A DNA stretch of 64,000 nt from Turicibacter sp. (GTDB lineage: Bacteria; Bacillota; Bacilli; MOL361; Turicibacteraceae). The position numbers and the translations under genes were made by a program. The stretch covers positions 3,849 through 67,848 of the forward strand of contig JAUMTV010000004.1 of the NCBI GenBank assembly GCA_030531025.1. Direction: 5' to 3'. Position 1 is the first letter of the stretch. Each line of letters starts with the position of its first letter. This document shows, piece by piece, positions 19,939 to 31,637 of the stretch. Below the pieces are notes generated by a model. That model made no database searches. It was not told the DNA's origin and worked only from the letters and a program-made list of their open reading frames with translations.

Positions 19939-19967
19939 TTGACATTATTCTAAAAAAATGTTAGATT
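19939..19967 (+). promoter_or_regulatory. Promoter for the rpsL-rpsG-fusA unit
   Basis: Perfect TTGACA (19939-19944), 17-base spacer, TAGATT (19962-19967), 114 bases before rpsL. Confidence 0.7.
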
Positions 19968-19989
19968 AATAAAGGCTTTTAAAAAAATA

Positions 19990-20025
19990 AAGTGAGTTTT
20001 GCTTTCGGGCAAAGCTTACTTTTTC
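19990..20025 (+). terminator. Terminator-like hairpin in the rpsL leader
   Basis: AAGTGAGTTTTGC pairs over its whole 13-base length (two G-U pairs) with GCAAAGCTTACTT, with a TTTCGG loop and a T run. It lies about 15 bases after the predicted start of the rpsL transcript and may also end rpoC read-through. Its position suggests attenuation of the str operon. Confidence 0.7.
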
Positions 20026-20080
20026 TAACTAAAATGAACCACCTGGATAAGTGGACTAAGTTTATGAGAGGAGGACTAAT

Positions 20081-20503
20081 ATGCCAACTATTAACCAATT
20101 AGTTCGTAAAGGACGTCAAAGTAAAGAAACAAAATCTAAATCTCGTCATTTAAATGTAGGGTACAATAGTTTAAAGAAAGAACAAACTAACTTATACTCT
20201 CCACAAAAACGTGGGGTATGTACTCGTGTTGCTACAATGACACCTAAAAAACCAAACTCGGCTTTACGTAAATATGCCCGTGTACGTTTAACAAATGGTT
20301 TAGAAGTAACAGCATACATTCCTGGTATTGGACACAAATTACAAGAGCACAGCGTTGTTTTAATTCGCGGTGGACGTGTAAAAGACTTACCAGGGGTACG
20401 TTATCATATCGTTCGTGGTACTTTAGATGCTACAGGTGTAGATGGACGTATGCAAGGTCGTTCTAAATACGGAACAAAAAAACCAAAAGCAGCTAAAAAA
20501 TAA
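20081..20503 (+). CDS. rpsL: Ribosomal protein S12
   Basis: Decoding-centre protein, 140 residues. [11 protein letters not shown] and [11 protein letters not shown] keep the lysines changed in streptomycin-resistant mutants, so the sensitive form is expected. ATG after GAGAGGAGG. First gene of the str cluster. Confidence 0.97.
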   Translation: MPTINQLVRKGRQSKETKSKSRHLNVGYNSLKKEQTNLYSPQKRGVCTRVATMTPKKPNSALRKYARVRLTNGLEVTAYIPGIGHKLQEHSVVLIRGGRVKDLPGVRYHIVRGTLDATGVDGRMQGRSKYGTKKPKAAKK

Positions 20504-20540
20504 TTAACTTTTTTCGATAAAATGGAAGGGAGGCTAAATT

Positions 20541-21011
20541 ATGCCACGTAAAGGACATGTAGCAAAACGCGATGTTTTGCCAGATCCAATTTATAATTCT
20601 AAATTAGTATCTCGTTTAATCAATAACATCATGCAAGATGGTAAAAAAGGTACTGCACAAACAATCTTATATAATGCATTCGATATCATTGCTGAGAAAA
20701 CTGGTCGCGAACCAATGGAAGTATTCGAAGAAGCTATCGAAAACATCATGCCAGTATTAGAAGTTAAAGCTCGTCGTATCGGTGGAGCAAACTACCAAGT
20801 ACCAGTTGAGGTTCGTCCAGAGCGCCGAATCACTTTAGGATTACGTTGGTTAGTTCAATACTCTCGCTCTCGCGGAGAAAAAACTATGGAGCAACGCTTA
20901 GCTAACGAAATTATCGATGCAGCTAATAACACAGGTGCATCTGTTAAGAAACGTGAGGATACTCACAAAATGGCTGAAGCTAACAAAGCATTCGCTCATT
21001 ACCGTTGGTAA
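20541..21011 (+). CDS. rpsG: Ribosomal protein S7
   Basis: A 156-residue small-subunit head protein that nucleates 16S 3'-domain assembly. Typical [16 protein letters not shown] start, [14 protein letters not shown] and the C-terminal [15 protein letters not shown]. The ribosome site is GGGAGG. Confidence 0.97.
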   Translation: MPRKGHVAKRDVLPDPIYNSKLVSRLINNIMQDGKKGTAQTILYNAFDIIAEKTGREPMEVFEEAIENIMPVLEVKARRIGGANYQVPVEVRPERRITLGLRWLVQYSRSRGEKTMEQRLANEIIDAANNTGASVKKREDTHKMAEANKAFAHYRW

Positions 21012-21021
21012 TATTTTAAAT

Positions 21022-21060
21022 AACTTTAGGATTACTGGGTATCTAGTAATCCTTAAAGTT
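21022..21060 (+). other. Hairpin between rpsG and fusA
   Basis: AACTTTAGG-ATTACT and AGTAAT-CCTTAAAGTT form a stem of about 15 bp (one bulged base) with an 8-nt loop. No T run follows, so processing or mRNA stability is more likely than termination. Confidence 0.6.
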
Positions 21061-21091
21061 TAGTATTTTACTATGAGAGGAGTAACGGAAC

Positions 21092-23164
21092 ATGGCAAGA
21101 GAATTCTCTTTAAATCACACTCGTAATATCGGTATCATGGCACACATCGATGCTGGTAAAACGACTACTACAGAACGTATCTTATACTACACTGGTCGTA
21201 TCCACAAAATCGGAGAAACTCACGATGGTGCTTCTCAAATGGACTGGATGGCTCAAGAACAAGAGCGTGGTATCACAATCACTTCAGCTGCAACAACAGC
21301 TGCTTGGAATGGTCATCGCGTAAACATCATCGATACACCAGGTCACGTAGACTTCACAGTAGAAGTTGAACGTTCATTACGTGTATTAGATGGTGCAGTT
21401 GCAGTATTAGATGCACAATCAGGAGTTGAGCCTCAAACTGAAACAGTTTGGCGCCAAGCTACTACATACGGAGTACCACGTATCGTATTCGTTAACAAAA
21501 TGGATAAAACAGGTGCGGACTTCTTATACTCTGTAAAAACTTTACATGATCGTTTAGGAGCTAACGCTCTTCCAATTCAATTACCAATCGGTGCTGAAGA
21601 TGATTTCGAAGGTATCATTGACTTAGTTGAAATGAAACAATACATGTATACAAATGACTTAGGAACTGACATCCAAGTTGGAGAAATTGATGCAGCTCAT
21701 TTAGAAGATGCTGAAATGTACCGTGATCAATTAATCGAAGCGGTATCTAACTTAGATGAAGAGTTAATGATGAAATACTTAGAAGGTGAAGAAATTTCAA
21801 TCGAAGAATTAAAAGCTGCGATCCGTCGTGCTACAATCAACGTTGAATTATTCCCAGTATTATGTGGATCAGCCTTCAAAAACAAAGGTGTTCAGTTAAT
21901 GTTAGATGCTGTTATCGACTATTTACCAGCTCCAACTGATATTCCTGCAATTAAAGGAACATTAGAAGATGGAACTGAAGTTGAGCGTCATGCTTCTGAT
22001 GAAGAACCATTCGCAGCATTAGCATTCAAAGTTATGACTGACCCATTCGTAGGTAAGTTAACATTCTTCCGTGTTTATTCAGGAACTATCCAATCAGGAA
22101 CTTACGTATTAAACTCAACTAAAGGTAAACGTGAGCGTGTTGGACGTTTATTACAAATGCACGCTAACAGCCGTCAAGAAATCTCTGAAGTATACGCAGG
22201 AGATATCGCTGCAGCTGTAGGTTTAAAAGATACTACTACAGGAGATACTTTATGTAATCCAGATAACGAAGTTATCTTAGAATCAATGGTATTCCCTGAG
22301 CCAGTAATCTCATTATCAGTTGAGCCAAAATCAAAAGCAGACCAAGATAAAATGGGTATCGCTTTACAAAAATTAGCTGAAGAGGATCCAACTTTCCGTA
22401 CTCATACAGACGAAGAAACTGGTGAAACTATCATCTCAGGTATGGGTGAGTTACACTTAGATATCATCGTTGACCGTATGCGTCGTGAGTTCAAAGTTGA
22501 AGCTAACATCGGTGCACCTCAAGTAGCTTACCGTGAAACATTCACTCAAGCTGCTGATGTAGAAGGTAAATTCGTACGTCAGTCTGGTGGACGTGGACAA
22601 TACGGACACGTGTGGATCAAATTCGAACCACAAGAACCAGGTGCTGGATATGAATTCGTAGATGCTGTTGTTGGTGGGGTTGTACCTCGTGAATACATCG
22701 GATCTGTAGATGCAGGATTAAAAGATGCATTACAAAACGGACAATTATCAGGATTCCCTGTAGTTGACGTTAAATGTACATTATTCGATGGTTCTTACCA
22801 TGATGTCGACTCAAGTGAGATGGCATACAAAATCGCAGCTTCTATGGCATTAAAAAATGCTTACGACAAATGTAAACCAGTTCTTTTAGAACCAGTAATG
22901 AAAGTTGAAGTTGTTATCCCAGATGAGTACTTAGGAGACGTAATGGGAGATATCACTTCTCGTCGTGGGCGTTTAGACGGAATGGAAGCTCGTGGTAACG
23001 CACAAGTTATCCGTGCATATGTTCCATTATCTGAAATGTTCGGATATGCAACTGCATTACGTTCTAACACACAAGGACGCGGAAACTACTCAATGGAAAT
23101 GGATCACTATGAGCAAGTTCCAAAATCAATTGCTGATGAAGTCATCAAAAAACATCGTGGATAA
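21092..23164 (+). CDS. fusA: Elongation factor G
   Basis: Translocase GTPase, 690 residues, five domains. G1 [13 protein letters not shown]2/G3 around [10 protein letters not shown] and [10 protein letters not shown]4 NKMDKTGAD. Domain IV shows [11 protein letters not shown] and the C-terminus has [23 protein letters not shown] follows GAGAGGAG. Normal length without insertion. Confidence 0.97.
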   Translation: MAREFSLNHTRNIGIMAHIDAGKTTTTERILYYTGRIHKIGETHDGASQMDWMAQEQERGITITSAATTAAWNGHRVNIIDTPGHVDFTVEVERSLRVLDGAVAVLDAQSGVEPQTETVWRQATTYGVPRIVFVNKMDKTGADFLYSVKTLHDRLGANALPIQLPIGAEDDFEGIIDLVEMKQYMYTNDLGTDIQVGEIDAAHLEDAEMYRDQLIEAVSNLDEELMMKYLEGEEISIEELKAAIRRATINVELFPVLCGSAFKNKGVQLMLDAVIDYLPAPTDIPAIKGTLEDGTEVERHASDEEPFAALAFKVMTDPFVGKLTFFRVYSGTIQSGTYVLNSTKGKRERVGRLLQMHANSRQEISEVYAGDIAAAVGLKDTTTGDTLCNPDNEVILESMVFPEPVISLSVEPKSKADQDKMGIALQKLAEEDPTFRTHTDEETGETIISGMGELHLDIIVDRMRREFKVEANIGAPQVAYRETFTQAADVEGKFVRQSGGRGQYGHVWIKFEPQEPGAGYEFVDAVVGGVVPREYIGSVDAGLKDALQNGQLSGFPVVDVKCTLFDGSYHDVDSSEMAYKIAASMALKNAYDKCKPVLLEPVMKVEVVIPDEYLGDVMGDITSRRGRLDGMEARGNAQVIRAYVPLSEMFGYATALRSNTQGRGNYSMEMDHYEQVPKSIADEVIKKHRG

Positions 23165-23196
23165 TCGTTGTTAATTGATGTATTCATATATCCACT

Positions 23197-23231
23197 GCTA
23201 ATAGGAATGTAATACTTGCATTCTTATTAGC
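23197..23231 (+). other. Hairpin between fusA and tuf, overlapping the tuf -35 box
   Basis: GCTAATAGGAATG and CATTCTTATTAGC form a 13-bp stem (one G-U) with a 9-nt loop. It has no T run. Its 3' arm contains part of the tuf promoter. Confidence 0.6.
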
Positions 23232-23244
23232 GGTATTGTAAAAT
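23216..23244 (+). promoter_or_regulatory. Promoter for tuf
   Basis: TTGCAT (23216-23221), 17-base spacer and TAAAAT (23239-23244), about 45 bases before the tuf ATG; allows extra EF-Tu transcription beyond the str operon. Confidence 0.5.
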
Positions 23245-23289
23245 AAAAATGTTGAATACAAAAAATGTAACTTAGAGGAGGATATTAGC

Positions 23290-24474
23290 ATGGCAAAAGC
23301 TAAATTCGAACGTACTAAACCGCATGTTAACATCGGTACAATCGGTCACGTTGACCACGGAAAAACTACATTAACAGCTGCTATCACAACTGTATTATCT
23401 AAATCAGGTAAAGCAGAAGCTCGCGCTTACGATCAAATCGATGGTGCTCCAGAAGAGCGTGAACGTGGAATCACTATCTCAACTGCACACGTTGAGTACG
23501 AAACTGACAACCGTCACTACGCACACGTTGACTGCCCAGGACATGCTGACTACGTTAAAAACATGATCACTGGTGCTGCTCAAATGGACGGTGGTATCTT
23601 AGTAGTATCTGCTGCTGATGGACCAATGCCTCAAACTCGTGAGCACATCTTATTATCTCGCCAAGTTGGTGTACCTCGTTTAGTTGTTTTCTTAAACAAA
23701 TGTGACATGGTAGACGACGAAGAATTATTAGAATTAGTTGAAATGGAAGTACGTGACTTATTATCTGAGTACGATTTCCCAGGTGACGAAGTTCCAGTAA
23801 TCCACGGATCTGCTTTATTAGCATTACAAGGACAACCTGAATGGGAAGCAAAAATCAACGAATTAATGGCTGCTGTAGATGAGTACATCCCAACTCCAGC
23901 TCGTCAAACTGATTTACCATTCTTAATGCCAGTAGAGGACGTATTCTCAATCACTGGACGTGGTACTGTAGCAACTGGACGCGTTGAGCGTGGGGTTGTT
24001 AAAGTTGGTGACGTTGTTGAAATCATCGGTTACCATGAAACAAAATCAACTACTGTAACAGGTGTTGAAATGTTCCGTAAATTATTAGACCAAGCTGAAG
24101 CTGGAGATAACATCGGAGCTTTATTACGTGGTATTTCTCGTGAAGATATCCAACGTGGACAAGTATTAGCTAAACCAGGATCAGTAAAACCTCATACAAA
24201 ATTCACTTCTGAGGTTTACGTATTATCTAAAGAAGAAGGTGGACGTCATACTCCATTCTTCGGAAACTACCGTCCTCAATTCTACTTCCGTACAACTGAC
24301 GTAACTGGAGTTATTCAATTACCAGAAGGTGTAGAAATGGTTATGCCAGGTGACAACGTTGCTATGACTGTAGAATTAATCGCGCCAATCGCTGTTGAAA
24401 AAGGAACTAAGTTCTCTATCCGTGAAGGTGGACGTACAGTAGGTGCTGGTTCAGTAGTAGACATCATCGAGTAA
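23290..24474 (+). CDS. tuf: Elongation factor Tu
   Basis: Delivers aminoacyl-tRNA to the ribosome; 394 residues. [12 protein letters not shown]-loop, [12 protein letters not shown] switch [10 protein letters not shown] base recognition, and domain III ending [15 protein letters not shown] after AGAGGAGG. The only copy in the window; followed by a strong terminator. Confidence 0.98.
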   Translation: MAKAKFERTKPHVNIGTIGHVDHGKTTLTAAITTVLSKSGKAEARAYDQIDGAPEERERGITISTAHVEYETDNRHYAHVDCPGHADYVKNMITGAAQMDGGILVVSAADGPMPQTREHILLSRQVGVPRLVVFLNKCDMVDDEELLELVEMEVRDLLSEYDFPGDEVPVIHGSALLALQGQPEWEAKINELMAAVDEYIPTPARQTDLPFLMPVEDVFSITGRGTVATGRVERGVVKVGDVVEIIGYHETKSTTVTGVEMFRKLLDQAEAGDNIGALLRGISREDIQRGQVLAKPGSVKPHTKFTSEVYVLSKEEGGRHTPFFGNYRPQFYFRTTDVTGVIQLPEGVEMVMPGDNVAMTVELIAPIAVEKGTKFSIREGGRTVGAGSVVDIIE

Positions 24475-24501
24475 TCGATAATCTAATATTTGAATCTTTC
24501 T

Positions 24502-24533
24502 GTCCTAGAGATTTATTCTCTAGGACTTTTTTT
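24502..24533 (+). terminator. Terminator after tuf
   Basis: GTCCTAGAGA and TCTCTAGGAC pair perfectly, 5-nt loop, seven T. Confidence 0.92.
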
Positions 24534-24895
24534 GTTTTCAAAGTCACATTATAAAGTTAACATTTATTTTTTATCATAAAAGATTTATGAAAATTTGAAC
24601 ATTAAAAGAAATATAATAATTTTATGACTGTATAAATAAAGGATAATGGAATACTATAGATGTAATTGATACGTTTACTAGAGAAAACGTTATCCTATTG
24701 GCAAAATATTCGATGAAATAATTTTATGACTATATATAAGATTACTTCATTAAAATACAATATTTACTTGTCATAAATGTTTGATTGTTTTTTTTAGATG
24801 TGTTAAATTTATTTATGTAAAAATTAATCCGAAAACTGCGAAGAGATGAGTTGCTGTCTAAATATACATGAATCAAGAAAAAAATATAAAAAATA
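24534..24895. other. AT-rich regulatory region upstream of the S10 operon
   Basis: No gene is visible in these 360 bases. The heptamer TTTATGA or its complement TCATAAA occurs five times: 24574-24580 and 24584-24590 (a perfect palindrome with a 3-base spacer), 24621-24627, 24723-24729 and 24771-24777. GATACGTTT and AAACGTTATC flank 24677-24684. These could be regulator sites for the S10 promoter just downstream; no regulator is identified. Confidence 0.4.
24616..24731 (+). repeat. 14-base direct repeat, two copies 102 bases apart
   Basis: ATAATTTTATGACT occurs at 24616-24629 and again at 24718-24731. Both copies contain the TTTATGA heptamer that recurs in this region. Confidence 0.6.
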
Positions 24896-24922
24896 TTTGA
24901 TTTCTATATTTTTTTCATGTAT
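24864..24922. repeat. Inverted repeat spanning the S10 promoter
   Basis: ATACATGAA (24864-24872) and TTCATGTAT (24914-24922) are exact complements, and inside them AAAAAAATATA (24878-24888) faces TATATTTTTTT (24905-24915). The right arm covers most of the -10 box, so strand pairing or a dimeric repressor could act on the promoter. Confidence 0.5.
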
Positions 24923-24925
24923 AAT
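24897..24925 (+). promoter_or_regulatory. Promoter for the S10-spc-alpha operon
   Basis: TTGATT (24897-24902), 17-base spacer, perfect TATAAT (24920-24925). This is the only strong promoter before the 30-gene run from rpsJ to rplQ. Confidence 0.75.
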
Positions 24926-24939
24926 AGATATGTTGACTT

Positions 24940-25360
<421 letters not shown>

Positions 25361-25386
25361 TATATACGAAATAGGAGGTGTAACTC

Positions 25387-26016
25387 ATGGCCAAAGGAAT
25401 CTTAGGTAGAAAAATTGGTATGACTCAAATTTTCACTGAAGAAGGGAAATTAATTCCTGTAACTGTTGTGCAAGCAACACCTAACGTTGTTTTACAAGTT
25501 AAAACAAATGAAACTGACGGATACGAAGCTATCCAAGTTGGATTTGAAGATAAACGCGAAAAATTAGCTAACAAACCAGAAATGGGACACGTTGCTAAAG
25601 CTGAAACAGCGCCTAAGCGCTTCGTTCGTGAATTCCGTAACGTAAATGTAACGGAATATCAAGTTGGTCAAGAGATCAAAGTTGACACTTTTGCAGAAGG
25701 AGAAGTTGTTGACGTAACTGGTAAGACTAAAGGTAAAGGATTCCAAGGTGTTATTAAACGTCATGGACAATCTCGTGGACCAATGGCTCACGGTTCTCGT
25801 TACCATCGTCGCCCAGGTTCAATGGGATCGATCGCTGCTAACCGTGTTTTAAAAGGTAAAAAATTACCTGGACAAACTGGTGGAAACATCGTGACTGTTC
25901 AAAACCTTGAAGTAGTTAAAGTTGATACAGAACGTAACGTTTTATTAATCAAAGGAAATGTGCCAGGAGCTAAAAAATCTTTAGTAATGGTTCGTTCTGC
26001 TGTTAAAGCAAAATAG
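25387..26016 (+). CDS. rplC: Ribosomal protein L3
   Basis: A 209-residue early-assembly protein of the large subunit. [14 protein letters not shown] start and the tip loop around [13 protein letters not shown] that reaches toward the peptidyl-transferase centre. Ribosome site AGGAGGTG. Confidence 0.97.
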   Translation: MAKGILGRKIGMTQIFTEEGKLIPVTVVQATPNVVLQVKTNETDGYEAIQVGFEDKREKLANKPEMGHVAKAETAPKRFVREFRNVNVTEYQVGQEIKVDTFAEGEVVDVTGKTKGKGFQGVIKRHGQSRGPMAHGSRYHRRPGSMGSIAANRVLKGKKLPGQTGGNIVTVQNLEVVKVDTERNVLLIKGNVPGAKKSLVMVRSAVKAK

Positions 26017-26045
26017 TTTAGTACAGTAGGAAAGGAGGATTCATA

Positions 26046-26669
26046 ATGCCACAAGTAGCATTATATAACCAACAAGGTGCTCAAGTTGGAGAAATCGCAT
26101 TAAACGAAACAATCTTCGGTATTGAGCCTCATAAACAAGCAATGTTCGATGCTGTAATTATGCAACGTGCATCAATGCGTCAAGGAACGCACAAAACTAA
26201 AACTCGTACTGAGGTACGTGGTGGTGGACGTAAACCTTGGAAACAAAAAGGTACTGGACGTGCTCGTCAAGGATCTATTCGTGCACCTCAATGGCGTGGT
26301 GGAGGAATCGTATTCGGACCAGTTCCACGTAGCTATGCATATAAATTAAACAAAAAAGTTCGTCGCTTAGCTTTAAAATCTGCGTTATCAACTAAAGTAG
26401 TTGACAATGATATCGTAGTTTTAGATGCATTAGCGTTCGAAGCTCCAAAAACTAAAGAAATGATCTCAGTTTTAGGTGCTTTAAATATTACATCTAAAGC
26501 ATTAGTTGTTACTGCTGAAGAAAATGCAACAGTTGAATTATCAACTCGTAACATCCCAGGTGTTAAAGTATTATCAGTTGAGCAATTAAATGTATTAGAT
26601 CTTTTAGATGCAACTAAGTTAGTTATTACTCAAGATGCAGTTAAAAAGATTGAGGAGGTGCTTGCATAA
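26046..26669 (+). CDS. rplD: Ribosomal protein L4
   Basis: A 207-residue protein whose loop [19 protein letters not shown] lines the exit tunnel; wild-type residues at the macrolide-related tip. Overlaps the rplW start by one base (TAATG), implying coupled translation. Confidence 0.97.
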   Translation: MPQVALYNQQGAQVGEIALNETIFGIEPHKQAMFDAVIMQRASMRQGTHKTKTRTEVRGGGRKPWKQKGTGRARQGSIRAPQWRGGGIVFGPVPRSYAYKLNKKVRRLALKSALSTKVVDNDIVVLDALAFEAPKTKEMISVLGALNITSKALVVTAEENATVELSTRNIPGVKVLSVEQLNVLDLLDATKLVITQDAVKKIEEVLA

Positions 26670-26953
26670 TGAAAGATGCTAGAGATATCATTAAGCGCCC
26701 AATTATCACTGAAAAATCTTACGATTTAATGAACGAAGGTAAATTCACTTTCGAAGTTGATAAAAAAGCAAACAAAATCGAAGTTAAACAAGCTTGTGAA
26801 GCTTTATTCAACGTAAAAGTTGAAAAAGTAAACATCGTTAACGTTCGTCCTAAAAAACGTCGTGTTGGACGCTACGAAGGATTCAAACCTTCAATGAAAA
26901 AAGCTATCGTAACATTAGCTGAAGGACAAACAATCGAAAAGTTTGAAGTATAA
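26669..26953 (+). CDS. rplW: Ribosomal protein L23
   Basis: A 94-residue protein at the exit of the tunnel, dock for trigger factor and [19 protein letters not shown] and the loop around [16 protein letters not shown] identify it. AGGAGGTG lies inside the end of rplD. Confidence 0.96.
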   Translation: MKDARDIIKRPIITEKSYDLMNEGKFTFEVDKKANKIEVKQACEALFNVKVEKVNIVNVRPKKRRVGRYEGFKPSMKKAIVTLAEGQTIEKFEV

Positions 26954-26981
26954 TCAATAAGTCGTAAAAGGAGGGAACAAG

Positions 26982-27812
26982 ATGGCTATTAAAAAGTATA
27001 AACCTACCACAAATGGTCGTCGTAACATGTCAGTTTTATCATTTGACGAAATTACGACTAATAAACCAGAGAAATCATTATTAGCTCCTTTAAGCAAAAA
27101 AGCAGGGCGTAATAATCATGGTCAAATCACAGTACGTCATCACGGTGGTGGACATAAACGTAAATACCGTATCATCGACTTTAAACGTACAAAAGACGGT
27201 ATTCCAGGACGTGTTGCTACAATCGAATACGATCCAAACCGTTCAGCAAACATCGCATTAATCAACTATGCTGATGGAGAAAAACGATACATTATCGCTC
27301 CTAAAGGATTAAAAGTTGGAATGCAAATCGAATCAGGTGCTAATGCGGATATCAAAGTTGGTAATGCATTACCAATCATGAACATTCCAGTTGGTACATT
27401 AATTCACAACATCGAATTAAAACCTGGTAAAGGTGGACAATTAGTACGTTCAGCAGGAACTTCTGCTCAAATCTTAGGGCGTGAAGAGCGTTATGTATTA
27501 GTTCGTTTAGCTTCAGGTGAAGTTCGTAAAGTATTAGGAACTTGCCGTGCAACAATCGGTGAAGTTGGTAATGCTGACCACGAATTAGTAAACATCGGTA
27601 AAGCAGGTCGTACACGTTGGTTAGGTACTCGTCCAACTGTTCGCGGTTCTGTAATGAACCCTAATGACCATCCACACGGTGGTGGGGAAGGACGTACTCC
27701 AATCGGACGTAAATCTCCAGTTACACCATGGGGTAAACCAGCACTTGGTTTAAAAACTCGTAACAAGAAAAAAGCATCAAGTAAATTAATTGTTCGCGGA
27801 CGCAACAAATAA
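26982..27812 (+). CDS. rplB: Ribosomal protein L2
   Basis: A 276-residue protein needed for subunit joining and peptidyl transfer. [12 protein letters not shown], and the C-terminal [14 protein letters not shown] with the conserved histidine. ATG after AAGGAGGG. Confidence 0.98.
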   Translation: MAIKKYKPTTNGRRNMSVLSFDEITTNKPEKSLLAPLSKKAGRNNHGQITVRHHGGGHKRKYRIIDFKRTKDGIPGRVATIEYDPNRSANIALINYADGEKRYIIAPKGLKVGMQIESGANADIKVGNALPIMNIPVGTLIHNIELKPGKGGQLVRSAGTSAQILGREERYVLVRLASGEVRKVLGTCRATIGEVGNADHELVNIGKAGRTRWLGTRPTVRGSVMNPNDHPHGGGEGRTPIGRKSPVTPWGKPALGLKTRNKKKASSKLIVRGRNK

Positions 27813-27852
27813 TAAATATATATGCTAAATGTTCGAAAGGAGGAAATTTAGA

Positions 27853-28131
27853 ATGGGACGTAGTTTAAAAAAGGGACCTTTCTGTGACGATCATTTAATG
27901 AAAAAAGTTGTAGCTGCTAACGAAAGCGGAGACAAAAAAATCATTCAAACTTGGTCACGTCGTTCAACAATTTTCCCACAGTTTGTAGGACATACAATTG
28001 CTGTTTATGATGGACGCAAGCATGTTCCTGTATATGTTACTGAAGATATGGTAGGACACAAATTAGGTGAATTCGCACCAACTCGTACATATAAAGGACA
28101 CATCAAAGAAGACAAAAAAACTAGACGTTAA
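27853..28131 (+). CDS. rpsS: Ribosomal protein S19
   Basis: A 92-residue small-subunit head protein. Start [15 protein letters not shown] and the motif [24 protein letters not shown] 27853 has GAAAGGAGG upstream; a longer frame from 27829 would include the ribosome site. Confidence 0.97.
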   Translation: MGRSLKKGPFCDDHLMKKVVAANESGDKKIIQTWSRRSTIFPQFVGHTIAVYDGRKHVPVYVTEDMVGHKLGEFAPTRTYKGHIKEDKKTRR

Positions 28132-28152
28132 TATTGAGAGGAGGACATGGCT

Positions 28153-28488
28153 ATGGAAGCTAAAGCTATGGCTAGAACAGTTCGCATTGCTCCTCGTAAA
28201 GCACGCTTAGTGATCGACTTAATTCGAGGAAAACAAGTTGGCGAAGCATACGCAATTTTAAAACACACTCCTAAAGCGGCATCTCCTGTTGTTGAGAAAG
28301 TTTTAAAATCAGCTATCGCAAATGCTGAACACAATTTAAACTTAGATATCAATTCATTATATGTTAAGGAAGCATATGTGAATGAAGGTACAACATTAAA
28401 ACGATTCCGTCCACGTGCACAAGGTCGTGCATCACAAATCAATAAAAGAACATCTCATATCACAATCGTGGTAGCAGAGAAAAAATAA
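28153..28488 (+). CDS. rplV: Ribosomal protein L22
   Basis: A 111-residue tunnel-wall protein. [20 protein letters not shown] and [16 protein letters not shown]. Start ATG 28153 is 8 bases from GGAGG; ATG 28147 is only 2 bases away and adds two residues. The family begins MxAKAxARTVR, which supports 28153. Confidence 0.96.
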   Translation: MEAKAMARTVRIAPRKARLVIDLIRGKQVGEAYAILKHTPKAASPVVEKVLKSAIANAEHNLNLDINSLYVKEAYVNEGTTLKRFRPRAQGRASQINKRTSHITIVVAEKK

Positions 28489-28506
28489 TTAAAGGAGGGA
28501 TACGAA

Positions 28507-29166
28507 GTGGGTCAAAAAGTTAGTCCAATTGGTTTACGTGTTGGTGTAATCCGTGATTGGGATGCTCGTTGGTACGCAAACGATAAAGATTTTGCTACTT
28601 TATTACACGAGGATTTAAAAATCCGTGATTACATTAATAACAAATTCAAAAGAGCTTCGGTATCACGCGTTGAAATCGAACGTGCAAAAAACCGTGTTAA
28701 TATTATCATTCATACGGCTAAACCAGGTATGGTAATCGGTCGTGGTGGATCTGAGAAAGATGCAGCTGTTGCTCAATTAGAAAAAATGACAGGTAAACGT
28801 GTTTTCATCCGTATCGTTGAAATCAAACGTCCTGAAGTTGATGCGCAATTAGTTGCTAACTCAATCGCAGAACAATTAGAAAATCGTGCTTCTTTCCGTC
28901 GTGTACAAAAAGTTGCTATCCAACGTGCTATCAAATTCGGTGCTAAAGGGATTAAAACTCAAGTATCAGGACGTTTAGGTGGAGCAGATATGGCTCGTGC
29001 TGAAGGATACAGTGAAGGAAATGTACCTTTACATACTTTACGTGCTGATATCGACTACGCTACAGCAGAAGCAGATACAACTTACGGTAAATTAGGTATT
29101 AAAGTATGGATCTATAAAGGTGAAGTATTACCTACTAAAAACCGTCAAGTAAAGGAGGGTAAATAA
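28507..29166 (+). CDS. rpsC: Ribosomal protein S3
   Basis: A 219-residue protein with a KH domain (PGMVIGRGG) at the mRNA entry channel. GTG start after AAAGGAGGG. Stop is immediately followed by rplP, whose ribosome site lies in the last codons of rpsC. Confidence 0.97.
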   Translation: MGQKVSPIGLRVGVIRDWDARWYANDKDFATLLHEDLKIRDYINNKFKRASVSRVEIERAKNRVNIIIHTAKPGMVIGRGGSEKDAAVAQLEKMTGKRVFIRIVEIKRPEVDAQLVANSIAEQLENRASFRRVQKVAIQRAIKFGAKGIKTQVSGRLGGADMARAEGYSEGNVPLHTLRADIDYATAEADTTYGKLGIKVWIYKGEVLPTKNRQVKEGK

Positions 29167-29167
29167 T

Positions 29168-29599
29168 ATGTTAGTACCTAAACGTACAAAATATCGTCGC
29201 CCTCACCGCTTGTCTTATGAAGGACGTGCAAAAGGTGGAACAACTGTAGTATTTGGTGAGTATGGTTTACAAGCAACAACTGGTGCTTGGGTAACTAACC
29301 GTCAAATCGAAGCAGCTCGTATCGCTATGACTCGTTATATGAAACGTAGCGGACGTGTATGGATTAAAATCTTCCCTCATCAAGCTAAAACTGCTAAACC
29401 TTTAGAAGTCCGCATGGGATCAGGTAAAGGGGCTCCAGACGGATGGGTTGCAGTAGTAAAACCTGGAAAAGTTATGTTTGAAATTGGTGGTGTATCTGAA
29501 GAGATCGCTCGTGAAGCATTACGTTTAGCTTCTCACAAATTACCAGTTCAAACTAAGTTTGTAAAACGTGTAGACGGTGGTGATAGTAATGAAAGCTAA
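29168..29599 (+). CDS. rplP: Ribosomal protein L16
   Basis: A 143-residue protein near the A site. [14 protein letters not shown] start and [29 protein letters not shown]. Its last 11 bases overlap the start of rpmC. Confidence 0.97.
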   Translation: MLVPKRTKYRRPHRLSYEGRAKGGTTVVFGEYGLQATTGAWVTNRQIEAARIAMTRYMKRSGRVWIKIFPHQAKTAKPLEVRMGSGKGAPDGWVAVVKPGKVMFEIGGVSEEIAREALRLASHKLPVQTKFVKRVDGGDSNES

Positions 29600-29783
29600 T
29601 GAAATCCGTAATTTAACCACTACAGAAATCGAAGCTAAAATTAACGAATTAAAAGATGAGTTATTCAACCTTCGTTTCCAATTAGCTACAGGACAATTAG
29701 AAAACACAGGTCGTATTCGTGAAGTACGTAAAGGTATTGCACGTATGAAAACGATCATTAGCGAACGCGAAAACAATAAATAA
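29589..29783 (+). CDS. rpmC: Ribosomal protein L29
   Basis: A 64-residue two-helix protein by the tunnel exit. [17 protein letters not shown] and [21 protein letters not shown] 29589 lies within the rplP end (11-base overlap); GTG codons at 29577 and 29580 precede it but belong to its weak ribosome site GGTGGTGA. Confidence 0.95.
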   Translation: MKANEIRNLTTTEIEAKINELKDELFNLRFQLATGQLENTGRIREVRKGIARMKTIISERENNK

Positions 29784-29806
29784 TGAGCTTGAGAGGAGGT
29801 TCACTT

Positions 29807-30064
29807 ATGGAACGTACTAAAAAAACTTTTACTGGACGTGTAGTTTCAGATAAAACAGATAAAACAATTACAGTACTTATCGAATCTTACAAAGTACATC
29901 CTCTATACGGTAAACGAGTTAAATATTCAAAAAAATATGCAGCTCACGATGAGTTAAATGAAGCAAAAGTTGGAGATTTAGTTCGCATTGAAGAATGCCG
30001 TCCTATGTCAAAAACAAAAAAATTCCGTTTAGTTGAAATTGTTGAAAAAGCAGTTATTATTTAA
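29807..30064 (+). CDS. rpsQ: Ribosomal protein S17
   Basis: An 85-residue OB-fold protein. [19 protein letters not shown] and the loop [14 protein letters not shown] 29807 after GAGAGGAGG; the upstream ATG at 29783 overlaps the rpmC stop and would translate the ribosome site. Confidence 0.96.
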   Translation: MERTKKTFTGRVVSDKTDKTITVLIESYKVHPLYGKRVKYSKKYAAHDELNEAKVGDLVRIEECRPMSKTKKFRLVEIVEKAVII

Positions 30065-30107
30065 TTAATTTTATTGAAATACTGGAGTCTTGAAAGGAGG
30101 TCCAATC

Positions 30108-30476
30108 ATGATTCAACAAGAAACACGTTTAAGAGTTGCTGATAACTCAGGTGCAAAAGAATTATTAGCAATTAAAATTTTAGGTGGTTCTCACAAAAAA
30201 ACTGGAAACATCGGTGATGTTATTGTTGCTACAGTTAAGTCAGCAGCGCCAGGTGGAGTTGTTAAAAAAGGTGATGTTGTTAAAGCAGTAATCGTCCGTA
30301 CGAAAACTGGAGCTCGTCGTGCTGATGGATCATACATTAAATTTGATGAAAACGCAGCGGTTATTATTAAAGACGATAAATCTCCACGTGGTACTCGTAT
30401 CTTCGGACCAGTAGCTCGTGAATTACGCGATAAAGATTTTATGCGTATTGTTTCATTAGCTCCAGAAGTACTTTAA
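30108..30476 (+). CDS. rplN: Ribosomal protein L14
   Basis: A 122-residue intersubunit-bridge protein, target of the silencing factor Rsf[19 protein letters not shown] and [16 protein letters not shown] 30108 after AAAGGAGG; first gene of the spc section. Confidence 0.97.
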   Translation: MIQQETRLRVADNSGAKELLAIKILGGSHKKTGNIGDVIVATVKSAAPGGVVKKGDVVKAVIVRTKTGARRADGSYIKFDENAAVIIKDDKSPRGTRIFGPVARELRDKDFMRIVSLAPEVL

Positions 30477-30512
30477 TTAACACTTAATCCTTAAGATTAG
30501 GAGGTGCACGAT

Positions 30513-30818
30513 ATGCAAATTAAAACTGGAGATAAAGTAGTTATCATTTCAGGTAAAGATAAAGGTAAAGAAGGTGTTGTTCTTTCAGCACACCCTACTA
30601 AAAACAAGGTTGTTGTTGAAGGTGTAAATGTTGTTAAAAAACACGTACGCCCTTCTCAAATGAATCCAGATGGTGGAATCGTTGAATTTGAAGCACCGAT
30701 CCACGTATCAAACGTTATGATTGTAGATCCAAAGAGTGGTAAACCAACACGCGTAGGATATAAATTCGTTGACGGTAAAAAAGTACGCTTCGCTAAAAAA
30801 TCAGGTGAAGTATTATAA
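30513..30818 (+). CDS. rplX: Ribosomal protein L24
   Basis: A 101-residue KOW protein and assembly initiator. [21 protein letters not shown] 30513 follows TTAGGAGG; the in-frame GTG 30504 overlaps that site. Confidence 0.96.
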   Translation: MQIKTGDKVVIISGKDKGKEGVVLSAHPTKNKVVVEGVNVVKKHVRPSQMNPDGGIVEFEAPIHVSNVMIVDPKSGKPTRVGYKFVDGKKVRFAKKSGEVL

Positions 30819-30850
30819 TATAGTTTAACAACGAAGGGAGGTAAACCTGC

Positions 30851-31390
30851 ATGAATCGTTTACGTCAAAAATACGAAAATGAAGTAAAAAACCAAATGGT
30901 TGAAAAATTCGGATATAAATCTGTAATGCAAATCCCAACTATTGATAAGATCGTTATCAACATGGGTATCGGAGATGCAGTTAGCAACTCTAAAGTTTTA
31001 GATGAGGCAGTAGCTGAATTAGCTTTAATTACTGGACAAAAACCAGTTATTACACGTGCTAAGAAATCTATCGCTGGTTTCCGTCTTCGTGAAGGAATGC
31101 CAATCGGATGTAAAGTAACATTACGCGGAGAGCGTATGTATGATTTCTTAGATAAATTAGTATCAGTTTCTTTACCACGTGTACGCGACTTCCGCGGAGT
31201 TTCTAAGAAATCATTCGATGGACGTGGAAACTACACTTTAGGTGTTAAAGAACAATTAATTTTCCCAGAAATCGACTTCGATAAAGTAAATAAAGTTCGA
31301 GGAATGGATATCGTTGTAGTTACAACTGCTAACACAGATGAAGAAGCTCGTGAGTTGTTAACTCAATTAGGGATGCCATTTCAAAAATAA
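30851..31390 (+). CDS. rplE: Ribosomal protein L5
   Basis: A 179-residue 5S-rRNA-binding protein. [12 protein letters not shown] start, [30 protein letters not shown] and the conserved end [13 protein letters not shown] after GGGAGG. Confidence 0.97.
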   Translation: MNRLRQKYENEVKNQMVEKFGYKSVMQIPTIDKIVINMGIGDAVSNSKVLDEAVAELALITGQKPVITRAKKSIAGFRLREGMPIGCKVTLRGERMYDFLDKLVSVSLPRVRDFRGVSKKSFDGRGNYTLGVKEQLIFPEIDFDKVNKVRGMDIVVVTTANTDEEARELLTQLGMPFQK

Positions 31391-31397
31391 TTGATGA

Positions 31398-31598
<201 letters not shown>

Positions 31599-31637
31599 TA
31601 AACTTAATTCTCTTTAAACGGGAAGGAGGAAAAATAA

